Source of the DNA: Cytobacillus oceanisediminis | Lineage (GTDB): Bacteria; Bacillota; Bacilli; Bacillales; Cytobacillaceae | Direction of reading: 5' to 3' | Assembly (NCBI RefSeq): GCF_022811925.1 | Contig: NZ_CP065511.1 | Location: 4,961,001 to 5,025,000, forward strand | Length of the DNA: 64,000 nt | Part shown: positions 16,447 through 26,387 of the stretch, one piece after another | How the letters are laid out: the number at the start of each line of letters is the position of its first letter | How positions within the stretch are numbered: the first letter of the stretch is position 1 | Translations under genes and position numbers: made by a program | Notes under the pieces: generated by a model | Databases searched by the model: none | Told to the model about the DNA's origin: nothing | Seen by the model: the letters and a program-made list of their open reading frames with translations, nothing else

Positions 16447-16986
16447 ATGAAAGTATTGGCCTTGCTGGGCAGTACCAGAGAACACGGGAACTCGGAGTAT
16501 TTAGCGAAAAAGATTGTAGAAGGTACTGATCACACCCTGGTAAAATTATCAGAAATGCAAATCGAACCGATTGTGGATCAGAGGCATGCGGATGGGGGCT
16601 TTACACCGGTTGATGACGACTATGAACAATTAGTGCAGCACATGCTTTCACATGATGTTTTTGTATTTGCCACCCCTTTATACTGGTATGGCATGAGCGG
16701 TCCGATGAAGGATTTCTTTGATCGCTGGTCACAGTATCTAAGGGATGAACGCTTTAACCTGAAAGAAGAGCTGGCAAAGAAGAAAGCTTACGTTGTTATT
16801 ACCGGCGGCAGCAGCGCGAAAGTAAAAGGACTTCCCCTTGTTCAGCAATTTCAATATATCTTCGAGTTTGTGGGCATGGAGTTTGCTGACTATATCATTG
16901 GAAGCGGAGTAAAGCCGGGAGAAGTTAAAGAGGACACTTTTGCTTTAGCGAAGGCCGAACAGTGGAATTCATTATTTTCAAAATAA
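16447..16986 (+). CDS. NAD(P)H-dependent FMN reductase family protein
   Basis: Flavodoxin-fold oxidoreductase of 179 residues. The FMN phosphate loop GSTREHGNSEYLAKK is at the N-terminus, and the family signature FATPLYWYGMSGPMKDFFDRW is in the middle. GAAGGGG precedes the ATG by eight bases; a TTG one codon upstream is less likely. Relatives (YwqN-like) reduce flavins, quinones or azo compounds with NAD(P)H. It is divergent from NERD gene 1 across array B and ends in a strong terminator. Confidence 0.85.
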   Translation: MKVLALLGSTREHGNSEYLAKKIVEGTDHTLVKLSEMQIEPIVDQRHADGGFTPVDDDYEQLVQHMLSHDVFVFATPLYWYGMSGPMKDFFDRWSQYLRDERFNLKEELAKKKAYVVITGGSSAKVKGLPLVQQFQYIFEFVGMEFADYIIGSGVKPGEVKEDTFALAKAEQWNSLFSK

Positions 16987-16987
16987 A

Positions 16988-17017
16988 AAGGCGGACTCAT
17001 GGTTCCGCCTTTTTTTC
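16988..17017 (+). terminator. Bidirectional terminator
   Basis: AGGCGGA / TCCGCCT stem flanked by T runs on both strands. It serves the FMN reductase (plus) and the mechanosensitive channel (minus), which converge here. Confidence 0.9.
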
Positions 17018-17020
17018 ATA

Positions 17021-18121
17021 TCACGATTCCTGTCTTACCCTGGAATCTTTTTTCAGCTGATTTTCCCCTTCAGGGTCTAAATATAATTTCCTGCTTGGCA
17101 TAGCGACATAAACACGCTCATTTTCAAGAATGTCCATGATCTCAAAATTGATTTCTTCCTTAATTTTCAGGAATTCGCCCCAATTTGTCGTTTTGGTAAA
17201 GAAATAAAGGAAAATATCGAGCCCATTTTCTTTGTAGTCGTCAAAGGTAACAAGAATGGTTTCCGGATGTATATCCGGATGATTTTTTAACAGATACTCG
17301 ATCTGCCCTACCACATTCGCCATTTGATCTTTAGTTGTATCATGAGTAACGCGCAATCTGAAGCTGATTTGCCTTTTCCCCATCTTGCTCCAGTTTGTAA
17401 TCGATTCATTTGCTAAAGTAGCATTAGGAACTGTAACCAGAGCCTGGGCAAATGTTCTTACCCTGGTGCTTCGAAAAGAAATATCTTCAACCGTTCCCTC
17501 CACACTTGGCGTCATAATCCAATCGCCAATCGTGAACGGCTTTTCCGTAATAATGACAAATCCGCCAAACAAATTGCCCAGTACATCCTTGGCAGCAAAG
17601 GCAATGGCGACTCCGCCTAATCCAAGCCCCGCTACAAAGCCATTCACATCATAATCAAACTCCTGGGCAACCACGCTGATACTGATTGCCACAATAACAA
17701 CTCTTAAGGCCTTTGAGATAAACGGAATGAGAATATCATCAATTTCCAGATTGTACTTAACCTTTAGACTGGTAAAAAGGGCAGATGATGCAGCTGCCAT
17801 ATTGTACAAGCCCCAGGTAATCATGATGATAACTGACGCTCTAATAATATCTAAAAATAAGGAATTATGCTGGTTTAAGTAAGGAAAATAACCGACAGAA
17901 ACATAGATTCCTATAATGATAAATAACCACTGAATCGGCTTTTGAAATGAAACAAATATATGAGAGAAAAAGTCATTTGGCGCTTTTCGGCTAAGCCTTA
18001 ATAATAGTGTAAATACATATTTGGTGAAAAGCTTCCGGAAAATGAGAAACAGCAGGAAAATCCCAATTGATATTCCCAGATCCACCAATATATCTTCTTT
18101 CATGTAAGTATCCCAGAACAT
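17021..18121 (-). CDS. MscS family mechanosensitive ion channel
   Basis: Small-conductance mechanosensitive channel that would release solutes on osmotic downshock. It has four predicted N-terminal helices and then the pore helix, rich in Gly and Ala (GFVAGLGLGGVAIAFAAKDVLGNLFGG). The MscS beta domain follows (PFTIGDWI, GTVEDISFRSTRVRT, VPNATLAN) and then the C-terminal mixed domain. Length is 366 aa from the ATG preceded by AAGGAGG; a longer frame has no such site. Similar in size to YhdY of B. subtilis. Monocistronic and convergent with the FMN reductase. Confidence 0.9.
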   Translation of the reverse strand: MFWDTYMKEDILVDLGISIGIFLLFLIFRKLFTKYVFTLLLRLSRKAPNDFFSHIFVSFQKPIQWLFIIIGIYVSVGYFPYLNQHNSLFLDIIRASVIIMITWGLYNMAAASSALFTSLKVKYNLEIDDILIPFISKALRVVIVAISISVVAQEFDYDVNGFVAGLGLGGVAIAFAAKDVLGNLFGGFVIITEKPFTIGDWIMTPSVEGTVEDISFRSTRVRTFAQALVTVPNATLANESITNWSKMGKRQISFRLRVTHDTTKDQMANVVGQIEYLLKNHPDIHPETILVTFDDYKENGLDIFLYFFTKTTNWGEFLKIKEEINFEIMDILENERVYVAMPSRKLYLDPEGENQLKKDSRVRQES

Positions 18122-18220
18122 ATGAATAACCTCCTTGATGCTATTTGTTATCATAACATAATTCTATAAGACAGGTTATCATACGAATTTCCCTAAAAAA
18201 CGTATTGGAAAATCCTTTCT

Positions 18221-18589
18221 TCATCCGAAGAGCTTGCCCAGTTCAATACCCAGCAAAGCCAGGAGTATTCCGCCGCCATAGCTCAATACATTATAAAGAA
18301 TGAGCTCTTTTTTCCTTTTATCCATATGGAGCTGTATTGCTTCCAGCTTAAATGTAGAAAAAGTAGTGAAAGCTCCCATAAAACCAGTGCCGAGCAGCAT
18401 AAAAAGACTGCCTTCTATTCCTGAGCCCACCATGATTCCAAGAAGAAGGGAACCAATTAAGTTAATAACAAGCGTAGCTGCAGGGAACCTCGACACAATC
18501 CTTTTATTTATAACCTGACTGACCCACAGCCGACATATCGCTCCAAAGAAACCGCCCATCCCCACCATCAGAAAATGAAACATACTCAT
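18221..18589 (-). CDS. crcB2: Fluoride channel subunit CrcB/Fluc (second copy)
   Basis: A small four-helix membrane protein (122 aa) forming half of a dual-topology fluoride exporter. Family signatures are GGFFGAICRLWVS, the Asn in TLVINLIGSLLLG, and the fluoride-binding GFMGAFTTFSTF. Its start ATG overlaps the stop of the upstream crcB gene (ATGA), so the two are translated as a pair; the frame extends further but only inside that gene. Paired crcB genes in Gram-positive bacteria usually make a heterodimer. Both lie behind a fluoride riboswitch. Confidence 0.92.
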   Translation of the reverse strand: MSMFHFLMVGMGGFFGAICRLWVSQVINKRIVSRFPAATLVINLIGSLLLGIMVGSGIEGSLFMLLGTGFMGAFTTFSTFKLEAIQLHMDKRKKELILYNVLSYGGGILLALLGIELGKLFG

Positions 18590-18963
18590 TCTGCTTCTTC
18601 GCCTTTCGTGACTCGGAATCCTAGTCGGCTCATCCATAATCCGCCGAATACACTCGCTGTAACATACAATACTGCCAGAGCTGTCTTTCCATCGAGAAAG
18701 AGTGTTACCGTTTCAACACTTAAGGTTGAAAAAGTCGTAAAGGAGCCAACAAAACCAGTTCCCAGAGCTGTTTTTAAATGGACTGGCAAGGAAAAACGCA
18801 CAAGCATCCCCGTCATAAGCCAAGCGAGAAGAAAACTTCCCAGCAGATTAACCGTCAAAGTAGCAAATGGAAAAACCGCACTCTCATGAAAGAGGAAAAT
18901 ACCAATGGAGTACCTCAAAGAGGCTCCAAGAAATCCTGCAGCCCCAACTAATAAATAAACCAC
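18586..18963 (-). CDS. crcB1: Fluoride channel subunit CrcB/Fluc (first copy)
   Basis: A 125-residue four-helix protein with the Fluc signatures GFLGASLRYSIG, TLTVNLLGSFLLA and GFVGSFTTFSTLSVE. The open frame reaches back over the riboswitch expression platform. GGGAGG, seven bases before the GTG at 18963, defines the real start. It is co-translated with the second crcB. Export of fluoride is the known role of the family, and the riboswitch directly upstream supports it here. Confidence 0.92.
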   Translation of the reverse strand: MVYLLVGAAGFLGASLRYSIGIFLFHESAVFPFATLTVNLLGSFLLAWLMTGMLVRFSLPVHLKTALGTGFVGSFTTFSTLSVETVTLFLDGKTALAVLYVTASVFGGLWMSRLGFRVTKGEEAE

Positions 18964-18996
18964 CCCTATCCCTCCCTTTTTTCTTAGTTTGTCCAA

Positions 18997-19082
18997 TATA
19001 AAAAGACTCCTGCCAGCTACCTCACAACTGACAGGAGTCATTAGCCTAAAGGCGGTTAAAGGTGAACTCCATCACCTATTAC
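18997..19082 (-). promoter_or_regulatory. Fluoride riboswitch (crcB motif) with terminator
   Basis: On the minus strand the aptamer reads GGTGATGGAGTTCACC, then GCCTTTAGGC, then TAATGACTCCTGTC, which matches the fluoride (crcB) riboswitch consensus including GATGGAGTTC and CTAATGACTCC. The last part (19028-19039) pairs with 19005-19016 to form the terminator GACTCCTGtCAG / CTGgCAGGAGTC followed by TTTTT. Fluoride binding would prevent that hairpin and switch on both crcB genes. Confidence 0.93.
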
Positions 19083-19313
19083 TTTTTATCTTCATTAACA
19101 CTATAAAACATATGAACAGGGATTAAAAGACCTTTAAAAAATCTTCTTTAACAACATCATCACTATCAAGGCGAAAATCCTGGTCTCGTCATCCACCTCA
19201 TATTGGTTTCGGTCACTTTATATGTCCTCCTGTTAAATTTCTTGGAGCAAAAGGTGCGAGGCATCTATTTTTTATTGAATTACTATTCTTGCAGAACAAA
19301 TACTCAGCACATT

Positions 19314-20030
19314 TTATTTAAGTAATATTGCCTCATCCCCAACTCTTATCTCACCACATCGTTCAACTTTTGCCCAAACCCCAAACATTGCAGCATGGTG
19401 AGTTGCCAAGGTTTTCAATATACGAGCATCCTGCTTTAGTTCCTCTTGAGGATTGTTTACCATAATACACCTTTGAAGCGGGGCAACAATTTTCAGGGTA
19501 ACACTTTCTCCTACTTGAATTAGCTGATCCACCCATTCATCCTCAAGATACCCTGTTGCTTCTGTTTCGATTACTAGGTTTGCCCGAAATCGACGAGAGT
19601 CTGCTATTTCCCCTAAATCCTTACTTAACATTTTTAACGCAGAGGTTGTGATGATACTTATGGGCCCTTCATCAAAATGTGATATTGACTCTTCCTTTGC
19701 CAATGTTACTGGAAACCCTAACAGCTCACTTAGTGCCTTGTTTACCCTTTCCTGATCACCTCGATATTCTGTTCCATCGGGCATAGTGATAAGGGGGGTG
19801 TCCCGCTCATATTTTGCTTTAAAGTTAAACAAGCCTTCCATCTGCTGAAAGCGCCGTGTAGTCTTTCCACTGCCAAATTTTCCATCCTCATTTTTAATTG
19901 CCCATAAACGGTCTCCGAGTATACCTCGACTATCAACTGGGGCAGAGGATAAAGACTCCCCCAAAACTGATTTCACTGGAAACCTATTGATTTCTTGGAC
20001 TCTTCCAATACGTTCATTCTTTTGATTCAA
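19314..20030 (-). CDS. MOSC domain protein with N-terminal beta barrel
   Basis: A 238-residue protein with the MOSC_N barrel (residues about 10-90: INRFPVKSVLGESLSSAPVD, GILGDRLWAI) followed by a MOSC domain carrying the conserved Cys in QRCIMVNNP. Relatives bind or transfer molybdenum-cofactor sulfur or reduce N-hydroxylated bases; which of these applies is unknown. It starts at TTG with GGGGGGAGAA upstream. No molybdopterin genes are nearby. Stands alone. Confidence 0.8.
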   Translation of the reverse strand: MNQKNERIGRVQEINRFPVKSVLGESLSSAPVDSRGILGDRLWAIKNEDGKFGSGKTTRRFQQMEGLFNFKAKYERDTPLITMPDGTEYRGDQERVNKALSELLGFPVTLAKEESISHFDEGPISIITTSALKMLSKDLGEIADSRRFRANLVIETEATGYLEDEWVDQLIQVGESVTLKIVAPLQRCIMVNNPQEELKQDARILKTLATHHAAMFGVWAKVERCGEIRVGDEAILLK

Positions 20031-20129
20031 AGTTTCTCCCCCCGTATTTGGCCTAAACCTGCAGTTCGTAAGATTAACTCTCCTTCATTTTACTTCGTAT
20101 CCCTTTAAACTTGATCAATAGCAAGTTCG

Positions 20130-20165
20130 ACAAAAAAGAGCGTTAACCCTTTTTGGATCAACGCA
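20130..20165 (-). terminator. Orphan terminator
   Basis: A 10-bp stem on the minus strand, GCGTTGATCC / GGGTTAACGC (G-U pairs allowed), loop AAAAA, followed by TCTTTTTTG. The nearest upstream transcript is ssrA, about 415 bases away, which already has its own terminator. This hairpin therefore either backs that one up or marks a lost gene. Confidence 0.6.
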
Positions 20166-20551
20166 ACCGTAACTTATTTATATTTATTAAAAAGTGAGAT
20201 AAGAAGGCAAGACCAATCTTATTGAAGAAAAACACCGTTAGGTAAGTAAGGAAAAAACAGTATCAGGTAATTGCTGCGGGGTTAAAAAGCGTGTTGAAAT
20301 ATTTATACAGCCACAACAGCCAGTGATTTTGTCTGCGGAATATTACTGTGGGCTTTAAGAATGTAACTTCAAATTTTTACGATTGGAAGAGGACACCATA
20401 TTGCAATGTCCCCAATAATTAAAGTGACTTCTCGAAATGCATTAGCACTTCTCTTTGTTTCGAAAGATAGAGTTACACTTAACTTTATTCAATGCTTTTA
20501 AAGCATAACATTGTCAAAAACTCTTTAAAGAATCATATAGTTTAAGTTACA
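20166..20551. other. Non-coding stretch between orphan terminator and ssrA
   Basis: About 385 bases with no frame that looks translated. A 31-codon frame from an ATG near 20405 lacks a ribosome-binding site and is not accepted. The region may be the remains of a minus-strand gene, because a terminator oriented for it still stands at its left end. Confidence 0.4.
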
Positions 20552-20585
20552 ACAAATAAAAAACCACCAAATATGTATTTGGTGG
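20552..20585 (-). terminator. ssrA terminator
   Basis: CCACCAAAT / ATTTGGTGG stem, overlapping the encoded CCA end of tmRNA, followed by TTTTTTATTTG on the minus strand. Confidence 0.9.
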
Positions 20586-20939
20586 AGACGGAGGGAGTCG
20601 AACCCTCGTCCAGAAATATCGGCACTTAAGCTTCTACGAGTGTAGTCGATATATTCGCGATTCGCTGATCCTTATGCCTATCGACGGGCGTCCGGCCAGC
20701 TAGCCTGGTTGTTCTCTTCCTTCATCCTCAGGCGGTGGAATCCGGCGTAGCCCACTAAGAGTGAGTCCGCTACCCTACCACATGGGCGATGGAGGGGCGA
20801 ACCGCTAAAGGCCTATTAGGCAGCTAAAGCGAAGTTGTTTTGAGTTTTGCCAGTTATTGGCTTTGACGTTTTAACGAGGCCGATCCCCTCGACTCGCAAC
20901 CTAAGCTCGAACTATCCCTGTCGAATCCGTAGCGTCCCC
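20580..20939 (-). ncRNA. ssrA: Transfer-messenger RNA (tmRNA)
   Basis: Rescues stalled ribosomes by acting first as alanine tRNA and then as message. The 5' end GGGGACGCTACGGATTCGAC and the 3' end GGGTTCGACTCCCTCCGTC plus TCCACCA pair as the tRNA-like domain with a T-arm and an encoded CCA. The tag frame reads GKTQNNFALAA followed by two stops; with the charged alanine the tag is AGKTQNNFALAA, of the Bacillus ALAA type that directs ClpXP degradation. Pseudoknot regions lie between. Its protein partner SmpB is encoded just upstream. Confidence 0.97.
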
Positions 20940-21039
20940 ATTATAATAGGTCTGCGTCGAATCTTATTCAGCACGCTGACGTTCGGATAAGCTCGAAATA
21001 GATGAGCTAAAGATTGTGTCACTCGCTGTGACAATTACT

Positions 21040-21067
21040 ATTATAGCACACTGAGCTAATTTTTCAA
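21040..21067 (-). promoter_or_regulatory. ssrA promoter
   Basis: Minus-strand TTGAAA (21062-21067) and TATAAT (21040-21045) are separated by 16 bp, a strong vegetative promoter. It lies between smpB and ssrA, so tmRNA can be made independently, with a leader of about 95 nt removed by processing. Confidence 0.75.
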
Positions 21068-21083
21068 TTGTAAGGTTCTGGAT

Positions 21084-21551
21084 TTACATTTTCTGCCTTT
21101 CGCGGAAAGCACGCTCTACTTCACGCTTGGCTTCTTTCTTCTTCAGATCCTCACGCTTGTCATATTTCTTTTTACCCCTTGCCAGGCCAATTAAAACTTT
21201 TGCATAGCCATTCTTAAGGTACATTTTTAATGGGACGATCGAATAGCCGACTTCCTTTGACTCGCCAATCAGCTTGCTGATTTCTTTTCTATGCAAAAGA
21301 AGCTTTCTTGTCCTTAGCGGATCGTGATTGTAGCGGTTTCCTTGCTCATAAGGACTGACATGCATGCCGAAAAGATAGATTTCATTGTTTTGAATTCTGG
21401 CATATGAGTCCTTCAGATTCACCTTGCCCGCACGGATCGATTTAATTTCCGTCCCCTGCAGAACAATGCCCGCTTCGTATGTTTCTTCTATAGCATAATC
21501 ATGATAGGCCTTTTTATTTTGCGCAACCATTTTGCCAGTTCCTTTTGGCAT
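21084..21551 (-). CDS. smpB: SsrA-binding protein SmpB
   Basis: Binds tmRNA and delivers it to stalled ribosomes. It is 155 residues with the OB-fold core ([40 protein letters not shown]) and the Lys/Arg-rich C-terminal tail ([20 protein letters not shown]) that enters the empty mRNA channel. A much longer open frame runs back into rnr, but AAAGGGGG before MPKGTGK fixes the start. It lies between rnr and ssrA, as in B. subtilis. Confidence 0.97.
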   Translation of the reverse strand: MPKGTGKMVAQNKKAYHDYAIEETYEAGIVLQGTEIKSIRAGKVNLKDSYARIQNNEIYLFGMHVSPYEQGNRYNHDPLRTRKLLLHRKEISKLIGESKEVGYSIVPLKMYLKNGYAKVLIGLARGKKKYDKREDLKKKEAKREVERAFRERQKM

Positions 21552-21705
21552 GTTGAATCCCCCTTTGCTCCTCTTTCCTGAAAACAGGAAATGCAGCATC
21601 CGTTCTATAGCGGTCTCTCTATTATAGCAAAATTGCGTGCCCCTCTCAACGAGTAGCCCTGCTGTGAAGGGAAAGAGAGAGCCTTTTAGGCCCTCCCAAT
21701 TTTCT

Positions 21706-24030
21706 TTACCTCTTCTTTTTCTTACGCTTTGCTTTTGGCGCATTTTCGTAATGCTTTTTCTCTTTTTTCTTTCTCTGGCCGCCTGAACTGTTTCCTTTTC
21801 CCTGTTCAGTCTTACTTCTGCGCGGCTTTTTCTCGGTGCTGCCTGTCTTGAACACCTTTGGAGCTTCACGTGGTTCCCGTCTGCGGGTTCCCTTCATGCC
21901 GACGATTTCAAAATCAATCGAACGTTCGTCTTTATTTACATTGACGACACGAACAGTGATCTCGTCGCCTATGCGGAACACATTGCCAGTACGCTCCCCA
22001 ATCATCGCCATCTGGCGCTCGTCATAGCGGTAATAATCATCCGTCATATAGCTGACATGAATAAGGCCTTCAATCGTGTTTGGAAGCTCGACAAACATTC
22101 CAAAATTCGTAACAGAACTGATGATTCCATCATATTCTTCGCCAATTTTATCAGCCATATATTCCGCTTTCTTAAGCTCATCTGTTTCGCGTTCCGCTTC
22201 CACTGCACGGCGCTCCATATTGGAAGAATGCTCAGCAATATCCGGGAGCTGTACATTCCACTTTTCCCTTGTCGCCTGATCCAGCTTGCCTTCAATTAAA
22301 TAGGTGCGGATTAGTCTGTGGACAATTAAGTCCGGGTAACGGCGAATCGGTGATGTGAAGTGTGTGTAAAACTCTGTTGATAACCCGAAATGGCCTAGGC
22401 TCTCTTCATAATATTTCGCCTGCTGCATGGAGCGGAGCATCACTGTGGATACAACCATTTCTTCCGGCTTTCCCTGAACCTCTTCAATGATTTCCTGAAG
22501 GGCACGCGGGTGAACGGAATTGGCTGTTCCTTTTACAATATAGCCAAAGTTCGTGATAAACTCGAAAAATCTTCTCAGCTTATCTTCCTTCGGGTCTTCA
22601 TGGATACGGTAAATGAAAGGTACATCCATCCAATGGAAGTGCTCAGCAACAGTTTCATTGGCTGCGAGCATGAACTCTTCAATCAGGCGCTCCGCAATCG
22701 AGCGTTCACGCAATGCCACTTCTGTCGGATTGCCCTCTTCATCCACAATGACTTTTGCCTCTTTAAAATCAAAGTCGATGGCTCCGCGATGCATTCTCTT
22801 TTTACGTAAAATCAGAGAAAGCTCCTTCATCAACTCGAACATCGGCACAAGCGGTTGGTACCTGTTGATAAGTTCTTCGTCCTGCTCTTCTAAAATCTTA
22901 TTCACATCTGAATAAGTCATCCGTTCCGTTGTTTTAATCACACTCTGGAAAATCTCGTGATTCACGACTTCCCCATCCGGTGTGATTTCCATCTCACAAG
23001 AAAGAGTAAGACGGTCCACTTTCGGATTCAATGAGCAGATGCCGTTTGATAAGCGATGCGGTATCATCGGGATTACCCGGTCCACTAAATACACGGAGGT
23101 TGCCCGCTCTTCCGCCTCCCGGTCGATTGGTGAGTCTTCGCGCACATAATAAGTAACATCCGCAATATGGACACCCAGTCTGTAATGGCCGTTTTCAAGC
23201 TTTTGGACCATTACCGCGTCATCAAGGTCTTTCGCATCAGCACCGTCAATGGTAACGATGACTTCGTTTCTAAGATCCCGGCGGTTTTCCAGTTCGCTTG
23301 GATCAATCGTATCCGGCGTTTCCTCGGCATGCTTAAGCACCTCATCCGGAAACTCCAGCGGAAGGCCATGCTTGTGAATAACAGATAGAATATCCACACC
23401 CGGGTCGTTTTTATGCCCAAGTATGTCGATAACTTCTCCTTCTGCACTCTTTCTGCCTTCTGGATAAGTGGTCAGTTTTACAACGACCTTGTGCCCTTCA
23501 ACAGCACCTTTTGATGCTGATTTGGGGATAAAAATATCACTGGCAAACTTTTTATCATCCGGGATAACAAATCCAAAATGCTTGCTTTCCGTATAGGTTC
23601 CGACAATTTGTGTCACACCGCGTTCTAAGATGCGGACAATCGTACCTTCCCGCCTCTGTCCTGAACTCTCAGTCGTCACACGCGCAAGAACGATATCGCC
23701 ATTTAAGGCATTATTTGTTTCATTGGGCGGGATAAAAATATCATCCATTCCCTGCTCTTCCGGAATGACAAAGGCAAATCCCTTTGCGTGGCCGGAAAGC
23801 TTGCCGCGGATCAAATTCATTTTTTCCGGCAAGCCGTAGCGATTGCTTCTCGTCCTGACGACAAGCCCTTTTTCCTCCATGACAACAAGTGCCTTGACGA
23901 AATCTTTGAAGCCAGTGGAATCCTCTATTCCAAACGCAGCTTCAAGCTCCTGAACCGTCAATGGCTTATACGCTTCATCTTTCATATAATGAAGCAGCTT
24001 CTCGATCAGCTGTTGTATATTATTTTCCAT
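21706..24030 (-). CDS. rnr: Ribonuclease R
   Basis: 3'-to-5' exoribonuclease of the RNB family, 774 residues, which degrades structured RNA and assists tmRNA-mediated decay of faulty messages. In order it has an N-terminal winged helix (about 1-70), two cold-shock-type OB domains (about 70-230), the RNB catalytic domain with [23 protein letters not shown] (metal-binding Asp cluster), an S1 domain (about 625-705, [19 protein letters not shown]), and a Lys/Arg-rich tail. AAGGAGGG precedes the ATG. Part of the secG-esterase-rnr-smpB-ssrA block. Confidence 0.96.
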   Translation of the reverse strand: MENNIQQLIEKLLHYMKDEAYKPLTVQELEAAFGIEDSTGFKDFVKALVVMEEKGLVVRTRSNRYGLPEKMNLIRGKLSGHAKGFAFVIPEEQGMDDIFIPPNETNNALNGDIVLARVTTESSGQRREGTIVRILERGVTQIVGTYTESKHFGFVIPDDKKFASDIFIPKSASKGAVEGHKVVVKLTTYPEGRKSAEGEVIDILGHKNDPGVDILSVIHKHGLPLEFPDEVLKHAEETPDTIDPSELENRRDLRNEVIVTIDGADAKDLDDAVMVQKLENGHYRLGVHIADVTYYVREDSPIDREAEERATSVYLVDRVIPMIPHRLSNGICSLNPKVDRLTLSCEMEITPDGEVVNHEIFQSVIKTTERMTYSDVNKILEEQDEELINRYQPLVPMFELMKELSLILRKKRMHRGAIDFDFKEAKVIVDEEGNPTEVALRERSIAERLIEEFMLAANETVAEHFHWMDVPFIYRIHEDPKEDKLRRFFEFITNFGYIVKGTANSVHPRALQEIIEEVQGKPEEMVVSTVMLRSMQQAKYYEESLGHFGLSTEFYTHFTSPIRRYPDLIVHRLIRTYLIEGKLDQATREKWNVQLPDIAEHSSNMERRAVEAERETDELKKAEYMADKIGEEYDGIISSVTNFGMFVELPNTIEGLIHVSYMTDDYYRYDERQMAMIGERTGNVFRIGDEITVRVVNVNKDERSIDFEIVGMKGTRRREPREAPKVFKTGSTEKKPRRSKTEQGKGNSSGGQRKKKEKKHYENAPKAKRKKKKR

Positions 24031-24066
24031 ATCTTTATCCCTCCTTGGGGAGTTTTTCTTCTGGTA

Positions 24067-24813
24067 TTATTCTTCCCAATCAAGCTTTTCTAAAAACCCA
24101 TACACATCTTCATGCAGCTGGTCACGCTCTTTATCGAGAGTAATCACGTGCCCGGATTCTTCGTACCACTTCAGCTGCTTTAAGTCATTCTCCACTTCAT
24201 TAAAAATGATATTAGCACTGTCCGTGTTGATCATATGGTCATGTCGTGCCTGTACAACAAATGTTGGGGAGTAAATCATATCCACATGATTGCGCACATC
24301 CGCGATCAGCTCCTGGAGTGCCTTTAATGTATTCATCGGTGTCTTTTGGAACTCTTCCATTTCCTGTTCAATTTGTTCTTCCGGCTTTCCTTCAAGTCTC
24401 TTATATTCTCTTGCGTAGCTCAGAATTCCTTCATACATGACTTTTTCGCTTTTTATGTACATAGGTGCGCACATCGGAACAATACCCTTTACAGGTACAG
24501 TGTAACCCAATTTAAGGGAAAATACGCCGCCAAGGGAAAGTCCGGCCACTGCAATTTCTTTATGTCCCTTGTTTTTTAGAAATTCGTACCCTTCCATCAC
24601 ATCTTTCCACCAGTCTTCCGGGCCTGTATGAACAAGCTCTTCTGGCGGAACTCCATGTCCCTTATACTGCGGGGCATGGCAGGTGTATCCCTTTGTTTCA
24701 AGAAATCTTGCCATCATTCTTACATCTGCTGTATTTCCAGTGAAACCATGCAGCAGCAGGACTGCTCTTTTTCCATTTCCAAATGTAAATGGTTTTGGCG
24801 CAACAACTCTCAT
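24067..24813 (-). CDS. est: Carboxylesterase (Est30/YvaK-like)
   Basis: Alpha/beta hydrolase of 248 residues that cleaves short-chain esters. It has the oxyanion region LLLHGFTGN, the nucleophile elbow GLSLGG (Ser93), the acid ARHDHMI (about Asp192) and the His in EESGHVI (about 222). Length and motifs agree with Geobacillus Est30 and B. subtilis YvaK. The frame is open for 70 more codons upstream, but AAAAGGAG before MRVVAPKPF defines the start. It lies between secG and rnr, and a terminator separates it from secG. The physiological substrate is unknown. Confidence 0.92.
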   Translation of the reverse strand: MRVVAPKPFTFGNGKRAVLLLHGFTGNTADVRMMARFLETKGYTCHAPQYKGHGVPPEELVHTGPEDWWKDVMEGYEFLKNKGHKEIAVAGLSLGGVFSLKLGYTVPVKGIVPMCAPMYIKSEKVMYEGILSYAREYKRLEGKPEEQIEQEMEEFQKTPMNTLKALQELIADVRNHVDMIYSPTFVVQARHDHMINTDSANIIFNEVENDLKQLKWYEESGHVITLDKERDQLHEDVYGFLEKLDWEE

Positions 24814-24979
24814 GGATAAAACTCCTTTTACCTTTATAATTCCTATAATTTTATTAATCAAACGTTTGATTGAATCTGCATTCCTTATTTTTAGCAAACA
24901 GCGGGGCAACATGCCAATAAAAAGCTTTCTTACGTAAAAAATGTGGACATTAGCCAACCATATGCAGGTGTAGAGAGGC

Positions 24980-25012
24980 AAAAATAAAAGCCTGACCTTC
25001 TGAAGGCCAGGC
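24980..25012 (-). terminator. Terminator after secG
   Basis: GCCTGGCCTT / AAGGTCAGGC stem on the minus strand followed by TTTTATTTTTG. It separates secG from the esterase-rnr-smpB genes, which may be read through or have their own promoter. Confidence 0.85.
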
Positions 25013-25023
25013 GCTGCATTCAT

Positions 25024-25257
25024 TTATATAGCGAAATAAGAAACCAAAACAGTAAGGATAAAGAATAAAACAGAAAGAACGATTGTGATGCGGTGAAGAA
25101 CCAGATCAATCCCGCGTGCTTTTTGCTTTCCAAAAAGCTGCTCAGCTCCCCCTGAAATGGCACCGGAAAGACCTGCGCTTTTACCAGACTGAAGGAGTAC
25201 AACTACAATAAGGCCAATCGAAACTATGACTAAAAGGGTAATCAATAATGTATGCAT
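25024..25257 (-). CDS. secG: Preprotein translocase subunit SecG
   Basis: A 77-residue membrane protein of the SecYEG channel, with two hydrophobic helices (residues about 3-22 and 52-75) joined by the conserved [17 protein letters not shown] loop and [22 protein letters not shown] precedes the ATG. It stimulates protein export. It is the first gene of the block that leads to ssrA. Confidence 0.96.
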   Translation of the reverse strand: MHTLLITLLVIVSIGLIVVVLLQSGKSAGLSGAISGGAEQLFGKQKARGIDLVLHRITIVLSVLFFILTVLVSYFAI

Positions 25258-25404
25258 GAAGCCACCTCCTGAAAACGTACAATCACATTATTCTTAATTT
25301 ATCACATTTTTATTGTATAAACAATAAGATTTTGGCAGGACCTGTTAGTTGGAAGGACTTTTATATCAGTTGAGAGAATTTATATTGTGAAAGGAATGAT
25401 GCCT

Positions 25405-26373
25405 GTGATATTAAAAGAACGAAAGGCTCCTGATTTTATAAGAAGTATGGAGGTACTGTTGAGGAGGCTGCCAGGAACACATTCAAAAAGAGCATTGATT
25501 GAAAATGATCTGGTCAAGCGGAGGGCTGGTTTTCGCGGAGAAGAAGCCGTGGATTATTTCTTAAAAGATTTAGCTGGGTTCTTGATACTTAAGGATATAC
25601 GGCTTTCCAATGGAAACGGCGACTTCTATCAAATCGATGTGCTGCTCCTATGTTCAAACTTCCTTCTTATCCTCGAAATTAAGAACATCTCCGGCACTAT
25701 TTATTTTGACCCCACATTTAACCAGCTGATTCAGAGCAAGCAAGAGAATGAAAGAGGGTTTCTTGATCCTTTGATACAAGCCGAAAGACAGCAAAAGGAA
25801 CTTGCAAAATGGCTAGCTGATAGAAAGATTCGCACACCCATTGAGTACCTTGTTGTAATCAGCAATCCTTCCACTGTTATCAAGACTTCCTCTTATCATA
25901 AATTGGCCTTAGAAAAAGTGCTGCATGCGGGCCATTTGAGAGAAAGGATAGATAAACTAAAGGAGAAATATCCGGTAGAGAAATTAACAGTTAAAGAAAT
26001 CAGAAAAATAAGCAGAGCTGTTTTAAAACAACATACTCCTGCCAATTACAATGTCCTAAAATACTATGATATTGATATAAAAGATATTATTACCGGCATT
26101 CAATGTCCTGCCTGTAGCAGGTTCTCTATGAAACGAGTAAGAGGCAGCTGGAAATGCAGTGCCTGCCATACAGCTGATAAGGCAGCACATGTAAGAGCCC
26201 TCCAAGATTACCTCATGCTGATTGATTCCTCTATTACAAACCATCAATTTCGAAAATTCACCCATGTATCTTCCTCAAATATTGCAAAAAAGCTGCTGAC
26301 TGGTATGGATCTTCCCTATTCCGGAGAGAAAAAGAGCAGAATCTATCAAATACCGAAAGATTTTTTTGAGTGA
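25405..26373 (+). CDS. NERD-domain protein with C-terminal zinc ribbon (paralog 2)
   Basis: A 322-residue paralog of the NERD protein near 15.2 kb, with the same plan: an N-terminal helix ending HSKR, a NERD domain with G-E, Asp78 (YQIDV) and Glu91/Lys93 (LEIKN), a zinc ribbon (Cys234, Cys237, Cys251, Cys254) and a C-terminal tail. The frame opens six codons upstream at another GTG. The GTG used here follows GAAAGGA by nine bases and aligns residue for residue with the start of paralog 1. A nuclease role is a family prediction. Array C lies directly downstream. Confidence 0.8.
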   Translation: MILKERKAPDFIRSMEVLLRRLPGTHSKRALIENDLVKRRAGFRGEEAVDYFLKDLAGFLILKDIRLSNGNGDFYQIDVLLLCSNFLLILEIKNISGTIYFDPTFNQLIQSKQENERGFLDPLIQAERQQKELAKWLADRKIRTPIEYLVVISNPSTVIKTSSYHKLALEKVLHAGHLRERIDKLKEKYPVEKLTVKEIRKISRAVLKQHTPANYNVLKYYDIDIKDIITGIQCPACSRFSMKRVRGSWKCSACHTADKAAHVRALQDYLMLIDSSITNHQFRKFTHVSSSNIAKKLLTGMDLPYSGEKKSRIYQIPKDFFE

Positions 26374-26387
26374 GAATGTTCTTGCCT

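Noticed and set aside
20405..20500. A 31-codon small protein between the orphan terminator and ssrA
   Set aside because: No ribosome-binding site, no terminator of its own and no recognisable composition; kept only as part of the non-coding description.
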